A DNA stretch of 64,000 nucleotides from Bathymodiolus brooksi (taxonomy: Eukaryota > Mollusca > Bivalvia > Mytilida > Modiolidae): assembly GCA_963680875.1 (NCBI GenBank), contig OY804589.1:21720413-21784412 (forward strand), in the 5' to 3' direction. Within the stretch, counting starts at the first letter, position 1. Each line of letters opens with the position of its first letter. Made by a program: the position numbers and the translations under genes. Shown one piece after another: positions 1 through 13,737 of this stretch. Under the pieces are notes generated by a model that did no database searches, was not told where the DNA came from, and saw nothing but the letters and a program-made list of their open reading frames with translations.

Positions 1-3000
1 GTCATATTTGCTTAAAGGAAAGTCATGGTCAATAAGGTTTGTTAAGTGTCCTACTTGTATTAAGGACAGTCATGATCAATAATGTGTTTCATATGTCCTA
101 TTTGTATTAAGGACAATCATAGTCAATAAGGTCTTTTATATGTCCTACTTGTATTAAGGAAAGTCATTGTCAATAAGGTCTTTTATATGTCCTATGTGTG
201 TTAAGGAAAGTCATAGTCAATAAGGTCTGTTATATGTCCTACTTGTAATAAGGACAGTCATTGTTAATAATGTCCTTTATATGTTTTACTTGTATTAAGG
301 ACAGTCATGGTCAATAAGGTCTTTTATATATCCTATTTGTATTAACAAAAGTCATGGCTAATAAGGTCTTTTATATGTCCTACTTGTATTAAGGACTGTC
401 ATGGTCAATACGAACTTTTATATGTCGTACTTGTATTAAGGAACGTCAATGTCGATAAGGTATGTTATATGTCCTGCTTATATTAAGGACAGTCATGGTC
501 TATAAGGTCTTTTATATGTCCTATTTGTATTAAGAAAATATATGGTCTATGAGATAGTATATATGCCCTACTTGTACTAAAGACAGTCATGGTCAATAAG
601 GTCACGTATATGTTCTACTTGTATTAAGGACAGTTATAGTCAAAAAGTATTTTATATGTCATATTTGTATTATGAAAAGTCATGGTCAGTAAGGTCTTTT
701 AAATGTCCTACTTGTATTAAGAACAGTCATGGTCAATAAAGTCTTTTATATGTCCTATTTGTATTAAGAGAAGTCATGGCCAATAAGGTCTTTTATATAT
801 CCTACTTGTATTAAGGACAGTCATGGCCAATAAGGTATTTTACATGTCCTATTTGTACTAAGGACAGTCATGGTCAATAAGGTGTTTTATATGTCCTATT
901 TGTAATAAGGATAGTCAATGTCAATAAGAACTTTTATATGTCCTCCTTGTATTAAGGAAAGTGAAGGTCGATAAGGTCTTTTATATGTCCTACTAGTATT
1001 ACGGACTGTCATGGTCAATACGAACTTTTATATGTCCTATTTGTATTAAAGAAGGTCAAGGTCAATAAGGTATTTTATATGTCATATTTGTATTAAGGAA
1101 AGTCAAGGTCGATAAGGTCTTTTATATGTCCTACTTGTATTAAGGACAGTCATGGACAATAAGGTATTTTACATGCCCTATTCGTATTCAGGACAATCAT
1201 GGTCTATAAGGTCTTTTATATGTCCTATTTGTATTAAGGAAAGTCATTGTCAATATGATCCTTTATATGTCCTACTTGTATTGAGGACAGTCACGGTCAA
1301 TAAGGTATTTGTATATGCCCTACTTGTATTAAAGAAAGTCATGGTCAATAAGGTCTTTTATATATCCTACCTGTATTAAGGACATTCATAGTCAATAAGG
1401 TGTTTTATGTCCTACTTGTATTAAGGACAGTCATGGTCTATAAGGTCTTTTATTTGTTCTATTTGTATTAAGAAAAGTCATGATCAATAAGGTCTTGTAT
1501 ATGTCCTGCTAGTATTAAGGACAGTCATAGTCAATGAGGTCTTTTATATCTCCTATTTGTATTTAGGAAAGTCATAGTCAATAAGGTCTATTATATGTCC
1601 TACTTGTATAAAGGAAAGCCATGGCCAATAAGGTGTTTTATATGTCCTACCTGTATTTAGGACAGTCGTGGTCAATAAGGTATTTTATATGTCCTACTTG
1701 AATTAAGGACAGTCATCGTCAATAAGGTCTGTTATATGTCCTACTTGTATTAACAAATGTCATGGCTAATAAGTTCTTTTATATGTCCTACTTGTATTAA
1801 GGAAACTCATTGTTAATAATGTATTTTATATGTTTTACTTGTATTAAGGACACTCATGGTCAATAAGGTCTTTTATTTATCCTATTTGTATTAACAAATG
1901 TCATGTCTAATAAGGTCTTTTATATGTCCTACTTGTATTAAGAACTGTCATGGTCAATACGAACCTTTGTATGTCCTACTTGTATTAAGGAAAGTCAATG
2001 TCGATAAGGTATTTTATATGTCCTACTTAAATTAAGGATAGTCATGGTCAATAAGTTCATTTATATGTCCTACTTGTATTAAGGACAGTCATGGTCAATA
2101 AGGTCTTTTATATGTCCTATTTTTATTAAAGAAAGTCATGGTCAATAAGATCCTATGTATGTCCTACCTGTATTAAGGACATCCATGGTCAATAAGGTGT
2201 GTTATATGTCCTACTTGTATAAAGGAAAGTCATGGTCTATAAGGTCTTTTATATGTTCTATTTGTATTAAGAAAAGTCATTGTCAATAAGGTCTTTTATA
2301 TGTCCTACTTCTATTAAGGAAAGTCATTGTCAATAGGGTCTTTTATATGTCCTATGTGTGTCAAGGAAAGTCATAGTCAATAAGGTCTGTTATATGTCAT
2401 ACTTGTATTAAGGAAATAAATGGCCAATAAGGTGTTTTATATGTCCTACTTGTATTAAGGACAGTCGTGGTCAATCAAGTTTTTTATATGTCCTACTTGT
2501 ATTAAGGACAGTCACGGTCAATAAGGTATTTGTATATGTCCTATTAGTATTAAAGATAGTCATGGTCAATAATTTCTTTGATATGTCCAATTTGTACTAA
2601 GGACAGTTATGGTCAATAAGTTCTTTTATGTGTCCTATTTGTACCAAGGAAGGTCAATGTCAATACGAACTTTTATATGTCCTCCTTGTATTAAAGAAAG
2701 TCAAGGTCGATAAGGTCTTTTATATGTCCTACTAGTATTAAGGACTGTCATGGTCAATAATTACTTTTTATGTGTCCTACTTGTATTAAAGAAAGTCAAG
2801 GTCAATAAGGTATTATATATGTCCTGCTTGTATTAAGGACAATCATAGTCAATAAAGGCTTTTATATGTCCTATTTGTATTAATTAAAATCATAGTCAAT
2901 AAGGTCTTTTATATGTCCTATTTGTATTAAGGACAGTCATGGTCAATAAGGTCTTTTATATGTCCTATTTGTATTAAGAAAAGTCATGATCAATAAGGTA

Positions 3001-6000
3001 TTGTATATGTCCTGCTAGTATTAAGGACAGTCATAGTCAATGAGGTCTTTTATCTCTCCTATTTGTATTTAGGAAAGTCATAGTCAATAAGGTCTATTAT
3101 ATGTCCTACTTGTATAAAGGAAAGCCATGGCCAATAAGGTGTTTTATATGTCCTACCTCTATTTAGGACAGTCGTGGTCAATAAAGTCTGTTATATGTCC
3201 TACTTGTATTAAGGACAGTCGTGATCAATAATGTCTTTTATATGTCCTATTTGTATTAACAAATGTCATGGCTAATAAGTTCTTTTATATGTCCTACTTG
3301 TATTAAGGAAACTCATTGTTAATAATGTATTTTATATGTTTTACTTGTATTAAGGACACTCATGGTCAATAAGGTCTTTTATTTATCCTATTTGTATTAA
3401 CAAATGTCATGTCTAATAAGGTCTTTTATATGTCCTACTTGCATTAAGAACTGTCATGGTCAATACGAACCTTTGTATGTCCTACTTGTATTAAGGAAAG
3501 TCAATGTCGATAAGGTATTTTATATGTCCTACTTAAATTAAGGACAGTCATGGTCAATAAGATCCTATATATGTCCTACCTGTATTAAGGACATCCATGG
3601 TCAATAAGGTGTGTTATATGTCCTACTTGTATAAAGGAAAGTCATGGTCTATAAGATCTTTTATATGTTCTATTTGTATTAAGAAAAGTCATTGTCAATA
3701 AGGTCTTTTATATGTCCTACTTCTATTAAGGAAAGTCATTGTCAATAGGGTCTTTTATATGTCCTATGTGTGTCAAGGAAAGTCATAGTCAATAAGGTCT
3801 GTTATATGTCATACTTGTATTAAGGAAATAAATGGCCAATAAGGTGTTTTATATGTCCTACTTGTATTAAGGACAGTCGTGGTCAATAAGGTATTGTATA
3901 TGTCCTACCTGTATTAAGGACAGTCATGGTCAATAAGGTATTTTTATATGTCCTATTAGTATTAAAGATAGTCATGGTCAATAATTTCTTTGATATGTCC
4001 TATTTGTACTAAGGACAGTTATGGTCAATAAGGTCTTTTATGTGTCCTATTTGTACCAAGGAAGGTCAATGTCAATACGAACTTTTATATGTCCTCCTTG
4101 TATTAAGGAAAGTCAAGGTCGATAAGGTCTTTTATATGTCCTACTAGTATTAAGGACTGTCATGGTCAATAATTACTTTTATGTGTCCTACTTGCATTAA
4201 AGAAAGTCAAGGTCAATAAGGTATTATATATGTCCTACTTGTATTAAGGACAATCATAGTCAATAAAGGCTTTTATATGTCCTATTTGTATTAATTAAAA
4301 TCATGGTCAATAAGGTCCTGTATATGTCCTACTTGTATTAAGGACAGTTATAGTCAAAAAGGTCTTTTATATGTCCTATTTGTATTAAGGAAAGTCATGG
4401 TCAATAAGGTCCTGTATATGTCCTACTTGTATTAAGGACAGTTATAGTCAAAAAGGTCTTTTATATGTCCTATTTGTACTAAGGACAGTCATGGTCAATA
4501 AGGTCTTTTATATGTCCTATTTGTACCAAGGAAAGTCAATGTCAATACGAACTTTTATTTGTCCTACTTGTATTAAAGAAAGTCAAGGTCAATAAGGTAT
4601 TTTATATGTCCTATTTGTATTAAGGAAAGTCAAGTTCGATAAGGTCTTTTATATGTCCTACTTGTATTAAGGACAGTCATGGACAAATATGTATTTTACA
4701 TATCCTATTCGTATTCAGGACAATCATGGTCTATAAGGTCTTTTATTTGTCCTATTTGTATTAAGGAAAGTCACTGTCAATAAGATCCTTTATATATCCT
4801 ATTTGTATTAAGCACAGTCGTGGTCAATAAGGTTTTTTATTTGTCCTATTTGTATTAACAAATGTCATGGCTAATAAGGTCTAGTATATGTCTTACGGAC
4901 ACTCATGATCAATAAAGTGTTTCATATGTCCCATTTGTACTAAGGCCAGTCATAGTCAATAAGGTCTTTTATATGTCCTACTTCTATTAAGAAAAGTCAT
5001 TGTCAATAAGGTCTTTTATATGTCCTATTTTTATTAACAAATGTCATAGCTAATAAGATCTTTTATATGTCCTACTTGTATTAAGGAAAGTCATTGTCAA
5101 TAATGTCCTTTATATATTTTACTTGTATTAAGAACAGTCATGCTCAATAAGGTCTTTTATATGTCCTATTTGTATTAACAAAAGTCATGGCTAATAAGGT
5201 CTTTTATATGTCCTACTTGTATTAAGGACTGTCATGGTCAATACGAACTTTGTATGTCATACTTGTATAAAGGAAAGTCAATGTCGATAAGGTATTTTAT
5301 ATGTCCTACTTATAATACGTACAGTCATGGTCAATAAGGTCTTTTATATGTCCTACCTGTATTAAGGACAGTCATGTTGAATAAGGTATTTTATGTGTCC
5401 TAGTTACATAAAAGACAGTCATGGCCAATAAGGTCTTTTATATGTCCTACTTGTATTAAGGAAAGTCAATGTCGATAAGGTATTTTATATGTCCTACTTA
5501 TATTAAAGACACTCATGGTTAATAAGGTCATTTATATGTCCTACTTGTATTAAAGAAACTCATGGTCAATAAGTTATTTTATATGTCCTATTTGCTATAA
5601 GTAAAGTCATGGTCAATAAGGTATTTTATATGCCCTACATGTATTAAAAAAAGTCATGGTCAATAAGATCTTTTATATATCCTACCTGTATTAAGGACAT
5701 TCATAGTCAATAAGGTGTGCTATATGTCCTACCTGTATTAAGGACAGTCATGGTCTATAAGGTCTTTTATATGTTCTATTTGTATTAAAAAGGTCATTGT
5801 CAATAAGGTATTTTATATGTCCTATTTGCTTTAGGGAAAGTCAAGTTCAATAATGTCTTTTGTATGTCCTACTTGTATTAAGTACAGTAATGATCAATAA
5901 GGTGTTTTATATGTCCTGCTAATATTAAGGACAGTCATAGTCAATAAGGTCTTTTATTTGTCCTATTTGTATTTAGGAAAGTCGTTGACAATAAGGTCTT

Positions 6001-9000
6001 CTATATGTCCTATATGTGTTTAGGAAAGTCATAGTCAATAAGGTATATTATATGTCCTACTGTATTAAGGAAAGTCCTGGTAAATAAGGTGTTTTATATG
6101 TCCTACTTGTATCAAGGACAGTCGTGGTCAATAATGTATTTTATATATCCTACTTGTTTTAAGGACAGTCATGGTCAATAAAGTATTCTATATGTCCTTT
6201 TTGCCCTAATGACAGACATGCTCAATAAGGTCGTGTATAGGTCCTATTTGTACAAGGAAAGTCAAGGTCGATACGAACTTTTATATGTCCTACTTGTATT
6301 AAAGAAAGACAAGGTCTATAAGGTCTTTTATATGTCCTATTTTTATTTAGGAAAGTCATTGTCAATAAGGTCCTTTATATGTCCTACTTGTATTAAAGAC
6401 TGTCGTGGTCAATAAGGTCTTTTATATGTCCTATTTGTATTAACAAATGTCATGGCTAATAAGGTCTAATATATTTCCTACTTGTATTAAGGACAATCAT
6501 GGTCAATAAAGTCTTCTATATGTCCTATTTGAACTTAGGACAGTCATGGTCAATAACGTCTTTAATAGGTCCTATTGGTACCAAGGAAGTCAATGTCAAT
6601 ACAAACCTTTATATATCCTCCTTGTATTAAGGAAAGTCAAGGTCCATAAGGTCTTTTATATGTCCTACTAGTATTAAGAACTGTCATAGTCGATACGAAG
6701 TTTTATATATCCTACTTGTATTAAAGAAAGTCAAGGTCAATAAGATATGTTATATGTCCTATTTGTATTAAAGAAAGTCAAGGTCGATAAGGTCTTTTAT
6801 ATGTCCTACTTGTATTAAGGACAGTCATGGTCAATACGGTCTTTTATATGTCCTATTTGTATTAACAAATGTCATGGCTAATAAGGTCTTTTATATGTCC
6901 TACTTATATTAAGGAAAGTCATTGTCAATAAGGTCCTTTATATGTTTTTCTTGTATTAAGGACAGTCAAGGTCAATAAGGTCTTTTATATGTCCTATTTG
7001 TATTAACAAACGTCAGGGCTAATAAGGTCTTGTATATGTCCTACTTGTATTAAGGAAAGTCATTGTAAATAAGGTCCTTTATATGTTTTACTTGTATTAA
7101 GGACAGTCGTGGTCAATAGGGTATTTTATATGTCATACTTGTATTAAGGACATTCATGGTCAATAGCGTCTTCTATATGACATATTGCAAAAATGACAGT
7201 CATGGTCAATAACGTCTTTAATAGGTCATATTTGTACAAAGGAAAGTCAATGTCCTTTATATATGTCCTCCTTGTATTAAAGAAAGTCAAATTCGATAAG
7301 GTTTTTCATATGTCCTACTAGTATTAAGAACTGTCATAATCGATGCGAAGCTTTATATATCCTACTTGTATTAAAGAAAGTCAATGTCAATAAGATATTT
7401 TATATGTCCTATTTGTATTAAAGAAAATCACGGTCGATAAGGTCTTTTATATGTCCTACTTGTATTAAGCACAGTCATGGTCAATAAGGTCTTTTATATG
7501 CCCTACTTGTATTAAAGACATCATGGTCAATACGGTCTTTTATAGGTCCTACTTGTACTAAGGACAGTCATGGTCAGGTAGGTCTTTTATATGTCCTATT
7601 TGTATTAAGAACAGTCGTGGTCAATAAGGTCTTTTATATGTCCTATTTGTATTAATGAAAGTCATGGTCTATAAGGTCTTTCATATGTCCTATTTGTACT
7701 AAGGACGGTCTTGGTCAACACGGACTTTTATATGTCCTACTTGTACTAAGGACAGTCATGGTCAGTTAGGTTCTTTTACGTGTCCTATTCGTATTAAGGA
7801 CAGTCATGGTCTATAAGGTCTTTTATATGTCCTATTTGTATTAAGGAAAGTCATTGTCAATAAATTCCTTTATATGTCCTACTTGTATTAAGGACAGTCG
7901 TGGTCAATAAGGTGTTTTATATGTCCTATTTGTATTAACAAATGCTATGGCCAATAATGTCTTTTATATGTCCTAATTTTATTAAAGACAGTCATTGTCA
8001 ATAAGGGCCTTTATATGTTTTACTTGTATTAAGGACAGTCGTGGTCAATAAGGTCTTTTATATGTCCTATTTGTATTAACAAAAGTCATAGCTAATAAGG
8101 TATTTTATATGTCCTATTTGTAATAAAGAAATTCATGGTCAATAAGACCTTTTATATGTCCTACTAGTATAAAGGAAAGTCAATGTCGATAAGGTATGTT
8201 ATATGTTATACTTGTATTAAGGACAGCATGGTCAAAAAGGTATGTTATATGTCCTATTTGTATTAAGGACAGTCATGGTCAAAAAGGTATGTTATGTGTT
8301 CTACTTGTATTAAGGACAGTCATGGTCAATAAGATCTTTTATATGTCCTACTTGTATTAAGGAAAGTCAATGTCGATAAGGTATTTTATATGTCCTACTT
8401 ATATTAAGGACAGTCATGGTCAATAAGGTCTTTTATATGTCCTACTTGTATTAAGAACAATCATGGTCAATAAGGTCATTTATATGTCCTATTTGTATTA
8501 AGAAAATTCATGGTCAATAAGGACTTTTATAGGCCCTATTTGTACCACGAAAGTCAATGTCAATACGAACTTTTATATGTCATCTTTGTATTAAGGAAAG
8601 TCAAGGTCGATAAGGTCTTTTATATGTCCTACTAGTATTACGGACTTTCATGGTCAATAAGAACTTTTATGTGTCCTACTTGTATTAAAGAAAGTCAAGG
8701 TCAATAAGGTATTTTATATGTCCTATTTGTATTAAAGAAAGTCAAGGTCAATAAGTTCTTTTACCCATCCTATTTGTATTAAAGAAAGTCAAGGTCGATA
8801 AGGTATTGTATATGTCCTACTTGTACTAAGGACAGTCATGGTCAGTTAGGTTCTTTTACATGTCCTATTCGTATTAAGGACAGTCATGGTCTATAAGGTC
8901 TTTTATATGTCCTATTTGTATTAAGGAAAGTTATTGTCAATAAATTCCTTTATATGTCCTACTTGTATTAAGGCCAGTCGTAGTCAATAAGTTCTTTTAT

Positions 9001-11500
9001 ATGTCCTACTAGTATTAAGGAAAGTCAATGTCGATTAGGTTTTTATATGTCCTAATTTTATTAAGGACAGTCATTGTCAATAAGGGCCTTTATTTGTTTT
9101 ACTTATATTAAGGACAGTCGTGGTCAATAAGGTCTTGTATATGTCCTATTTGTATTAACAAAAGTCATAGCTAATAAGGTCTTTTATATGTCCTACTTAT
9201 ATTAAGGACAGTCATGGTCAATAAGGTCTTTTATATGTCCTACTTGTATTAAGAACATTCATGGTCAATAATGACTTTTATAGGTCCTATTTGTACCAAG
9301 GAAAGTCAATGTCAATACGAACTTTTATATGTCCTCTTTGTATTAAGGAAAGTCAAGGTCGATAAGGTCTTTTATATGTCCTACTAGTATTACGAACTGT
9401 CATGGTCAATAAGAACGTTTATATGTCCTACTTGTATTAAATAATGTCAAGGTCAATAAGGTATTTTATATGTCCTATTTGTATTAAAGAAAGTCAAGGT
9501 CAATAAGTTCTTTTACCCATCCTATTTGTATTAAAGAAAGTCAAGGTCGATAAGGTATTTTATATGTCCTACTTGTATTAAGGACAGTCGTGGTCAATAA
9601 GGTCTTTCATATGTCCTACTTGTATTACTGACAGTCATGGTCTATAAGGTCTTTCATATGTCCTATTTGTACTAAGGATAGTCATGGTCAATACGAACTT
9701 GTATATGTCCTACTTGTATTAAGGAAAGTCAATGTCGATAAGGTATTTTATATGTCCTACTTATATTAAGGACAGTCATGGTCAATAAGGTCTTGTATAT
9801 GTCCTATTTGTATTAAGGACAGACATGGTCAATAAGGTCTTTTATATGTCCTATTTGTATTAAAGAAAATCATGGTCAATAAGACCTTTTATATGTCCTA
9901 CTTGAATTAAGGAAAGTCAATGTCGATAAGGTATGTTATATGTCCTACTTGTATTAAGGATAGTCAAGGTCAAAAAGGTATTTTATATTTCCTACTTGTA
10001 TTAAGGACAGTCATGGTCAATAAGGTCCTTTATATGTCCTACTTGTATTAAGACCAATCATGGTCAAAAAGGTGTTTTATATGTCCTGTTTGTATTAAGG
10101 ACAGTCATGGTCTATAAGGTCTTTTATATGTCCTATTTGTATTAAGAAAAGTTATGGTCTATAAGGTCTTTTATATGTCTTACTTGTATTAAGGACAGTC
10201 ATGGTCAATCAGGTCTTTCATATGTACTAATTGTTATAAGGACGGTCATGGTCAATATAGTATTTTATATGTCCTTCTTGTACTAGGGACAGTCATGGTC
10301 AGCTAGGTCTACATGTATTAAGGACAGCATGGTCAATACGATCGCTTACATGTCCTATTCGTATTAAGGACAGTCATGGTCTATAATTTCTTTATATGTC
10401 CTATTTGTATTAAGGAAGGTCATTGTCAATAAGATCCTTTATATGTCCTACTTGTATTAAGGACAGTCGTGGTCAATAAGATCTTTTATATGTCATATTT
10501 GTATTAACAAATGTCATGGCTAATAAGGTCATTTATATGTCCTACTTGTATTAAGGAAAGTCAATGTCCATTAGGTATTTTATATGTCCTACTATATTAA
10601 GGGGAGTCATGGTCAATAAGGTCTTTTATATGTCCTATTTGTATTAAAGGGAATCATGGTCAATAAGACCTTTTAAATGTCCTACTTGTATTAAGGAAAG
10701 TCAATGTCGATAATGTATTTTAAATGTCCTACTTGTATTAAGGACAGTCATGGTCAATAAGGTCCTTTATATGTCCTACTTGTATTAATAAAAATTATGG
10801 TCAATAAGGTGTGTTATATGTCCTGTTTGTATTAAGGACAGGCATGGTCTATAAGGTCTTTTATTTGTTCTATTTGTATTACGAAAAGTCATTGTCAATA
10901 AGGTATTTAATAGGTCCTATTTGCTTTTAGGAAATTCATGGTCAATAAGCTCTTTTATATGTCCTACCTGTATTAAGGAAAGTCATGGTCAATAAGGTCT
11001 TTTATATCTCCTACTTGTAATAAGGACAGTCATGATCAATAAGGTGTTTTATATGTCCGACTTGTATTATGGACACTGATAGTCAATAAAAACTTTTATA
11101 TGTGATACGTGTCTTAAGGACAGTCATAGTCAATAATGTCTTTTATATGTCCTATTTGTATTACGGAAAGCCATTGTCAATAAGGTTCTTTATATGTCCT
11201 ATATGTGTAAAGGAAAATCATGGCCAATAAGGTGTTTTATATGTCCTACTTGTATTAAGGACAGTCGTGGTCAATAAAGTCTTCTATATGTCCTATTTCC
11301 ACTAAGTACATTCATGGTCAATAAAGTCTTTTATAGGTCCTATTTGTACCAAGGAAAGTCAATGTCAATACGAACTTTTATATGTCCTCCTTGTATTAAA
11401 AAAAGTCAAGGTCAATAAGGTCCTTTATATGTCCTACCTTTATTAAGGACAATCATGGTAAATTAGGTCATTCAGAGGTCATGTTAGTATTATGACCAGT
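1..11500. repeat. 47-bp tandem satellite array, about 240 copies, open at the left edge
   Basis: An uninterrupted head-to-tail array of a roughly 47-bp monomer. Each monomer carries a GTCATGGTCAATAAGG-like block, a TTTTATATGTCC-like block and a CTTGTATTAAGGACA-like block. Monomers differ by scattered substitutions and small indels, and the last degenerate units fade out near 11,450-11,510. Higher-order structure is visible: a multi-monomer segment starting near 1,450 recurs at an offset of 1,506 bp (32 monomers), which becomes 1,412 bp (30 monomers) after a two-monomer loss. Another segment recurs at 1,080 bp (23 monomers; 7,741 and 8,821), and another at 752 bp (16 monomers). Short open frames inside the array are by-products, because 47 is not a multiple of 3 and each monomer changes frame. 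Confidence 0.97.
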
Positions 11501-12321
11501 CATGACTTCGTGAAAATGCATTCAGATGATAAATTTGACTAAGCCCCACACCTTTCTGAAATTGTATGCAAACCGTATATCTATAGTCAGTCATATCATC
11601 AAAGTTGTATTCCACTTTACATCAAGGCATTTTATATCTTATAAATATTTGTATGGCACATCCCATTAAAATTATCTAAATGACTTCCCTTTGAAAAGTA
11701 AAATTTTTCAGAGTTCATTAATGGTTTAACTATTTGCGCATGCCCTAGAAACAACTGGTCATTCTCGCTAGCCATCATTACACAGTTCACATCATCATCA
11801 ATTTCATGTTTTGAAACTTCATTTTACAAACACGTAAAAGGATTTCTATACCGATATTTAAAGCGAGAAGCTTACACATAGGATGTGTTAAATTATCTTT
11901 TGTGGATGTACAAAATTATTGTCTTGGACAATAACAAACTGTTTTATTTGACATTCTCGTCGATATGAAGTCCGTTACCTAACATGTATATCCATACAGA
12001 TTCTCTTCAACTTGTGTTACTTAGAACTATAAAACTGGCCAAAACTACAGTTATTCAAAACTCGATTTAGAATCAACCAGGATTTTGATATTCGTTTATT
12101 TTGAGGTAAATATTTGACATTAGTTTTGTTCGAATATTAGTATTATGTCACAACTGATCATGATCTTCACCTGTGATAAACAAACAAACACACAGAGACG
12201 CTGGTGTCCAAGTAGGTCAAACTACCATATATGAATATTCATGAGACACTAATTATAGAAGGCTTACTTAGATTGTACGAGATTTATGAATATTTATTAG
12301 ACTTTGTTTACAATCAGCATC
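11501..12321. other. AT-rich flank between the satellite and the SGNH remnant
   Basis: Unique-looking AT-rich sequence with no convincing ORF, splice-flanked exon or tandem repeat on either strand. I looked for TSP1-type exons on the minus strand, since the 5' gene half at 13.5-16.5 kb points this way, and saw none. Confidence 0.5.
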
Positions 12322-12902
12322 ATGACGCGTGTATTGATAATAGGCAGTTCACACGTAAATAGGTTAAGGACATATGTGAATTCCAATTGCTCTACAAGAA
12401 ACTTTTCATTTGGGAATGACCCTTTGGTACGTTTTTACGGAATTAGTGGCAGTAGAGGGAATAAGAAGGAACATTGTACCAGATGGGAGAGAGTGATTTC
12501 GGATATCCGTCCACATCATTTAGTTTTTCATGCTGGTGGAAACGATTTAGATCAAAACAGCTGTGAGGGTTTTACTGAGGAAATGGTGTTCCGGCTTTGT
12601 CCATACTATCATCATGGAAAAGCAGATACAATATTCAGACTATTACTGTCTTACAGCTAACAGGTCGTAGATCTACATACAATGTACCAGTAGACAAATA
12701 CAACTTTATTGTGTGTCAGTTTAATCAGCATTTAAAACGAGAATTGAAATCCCATACTACAATTATATAATGGAATCTCCGGAATATGAAAAACTGTATA
12801 TCCAACGTATACTTGGATGGTGTCCACTTCAACGCAGAAGGCAACCTTCGATATTACAGGAATGTTAGAGGAGCTATAATAAATGCCATCCGTTTTGTTT
12901 GA
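12322..12902 (+). pseudogene. Decayed SGNH/GDSL hydrolase-like ORF
   Basis: The frame from the ATG at 12,322 begins MTRVLIIGSSHVNRL. This has the catalytic Ser block (GSSH) of SGNH-fold hydrolases, and a block resembling the oxyanion Gly-Asn element follows (HAGGNDLD). That frame stops at 12,660. The homologous reading continues in another frame after a shift near 12,610-12,650 (LTGRRSTYNVPVDKYNF), crosses a TAA near 12,767, and ends with the block V motif YLDGVHFNAEGNLRYY before a TGA at 12,900-12,902. About 190 codons are recognisable, close to a compact SGNH domain, with no intron. Proteins of this kind are known as free domains and as parts of mobile elements in marine invertebrates; which applies here cannot be told. 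With one frameshift and one nonsense codon it is probably non-functional. It lies just left of the duplication and has no second copy in the window. Confidence 0.72.
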
Positions 12903-13342
12903 CATAATTAGTTTACTGTTATCATCTGATAAAGTAATTTGTTATTGCTATATGTGAATAATAATTTTACTATTGTAAATTTGCAAGCAGTTTTGGGGTC
13001 CCCCTTTTCCTGTTATGCTTTTTGAAAATGCATAGGTACAATGAATAGGTGGTATTTATTGTCTGTTTTACTGCTGCATATTTTTGTTATTATTATTTTC
13101 AATTTAACACATATTTTCAGTTTCAGTATTATATTTCAGGATTAAAACAAGTCTGACAGGGTGCAGACACCACATTAACTCCACCTTGTTAGTTTAAACA
13201 GTCTTACAGACTTTGATGTAAGGTTATTTCCTCATTGAAATTTTAGACTACTTAATTAAATACATAATTACATGAGTTGTACATTAGTGTATACTTCACT
13301 GCTTTTTAAAGCATGTACTTAGTGTACACTGGTACACTGCAT
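12903..13342. other. Spacer up to the left duplication breakpoint
   Basis: AT-rich sequence with no gene. Similarity to the second copy begins at about 13,343, where the text beginning TGTAGAACATTG matches position 39,427 onward. Sequence to the left has no counterpart before 39,427. Confidence 0.55.
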
Positions 13343-13509
13343 GTGTAGAACATTGTGTAAAATTGCACATTACACTGAGATCGGAAAGCAACATACACAA
13401 TATAGCAATCTATATCTCATTCTTTCTGAAATGTTTGCCGTGCTTCATCTTAATGCATATACATTTATTGGTTTCGTTTGACTGCACTTTTCTAATTTTA
13501 TTTGCGTAC

Positions 13510-13737
13510 CTCTAAAGACAATATTCATTTGTAGTTGTTGACTACCAGTTGTACATAAATATCTACCACCGTCATTTGGATCAATATTATAGATAGCCAG
13601 ATATCCAGTATTCCCATTCCCGTATTTAGCACCTTGTTGAAGCTTAGACCAACTAGAATTGATCAATTTGTACCATGTGAAAGATGAGCCTTGTATTGGA
13701 CATGTTAATGTAGCTGTACTTCGGTCTATTGCTATCA
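13510..13737 (-). CDS. Ig-like domain exon 2, gene 1
   Basis: A 228-nt symmetric phase 1-1 exon. The acceptor is TTTCAG before TGATAGC and the donor is AGAG/GTACGC. It encodes one Ig fold: first Cys in ATLTCPIQG, core Trp in FTWYKL, then the Asp-x-x-x-Gly-x-Tyr-x-Cys signature DPNDGGRYLC. Its length equals the three other Ig exons in the window. The closest relative is the exon at 39,593-39,820. Confidence 0.85.

Noticed and set aside
1152..6415. Short ORFs inside the 47-bp satellite
   Set aside because: The monomer length is not a multiple of 3, so frames rotate and open stretches appear by chance. No conserved start or codon pattern.
1..11500. CRISPR-like array
   Set aside because: Units are contiguous with no unique spacers of constant length, in an intron-rich eukaryotic context.
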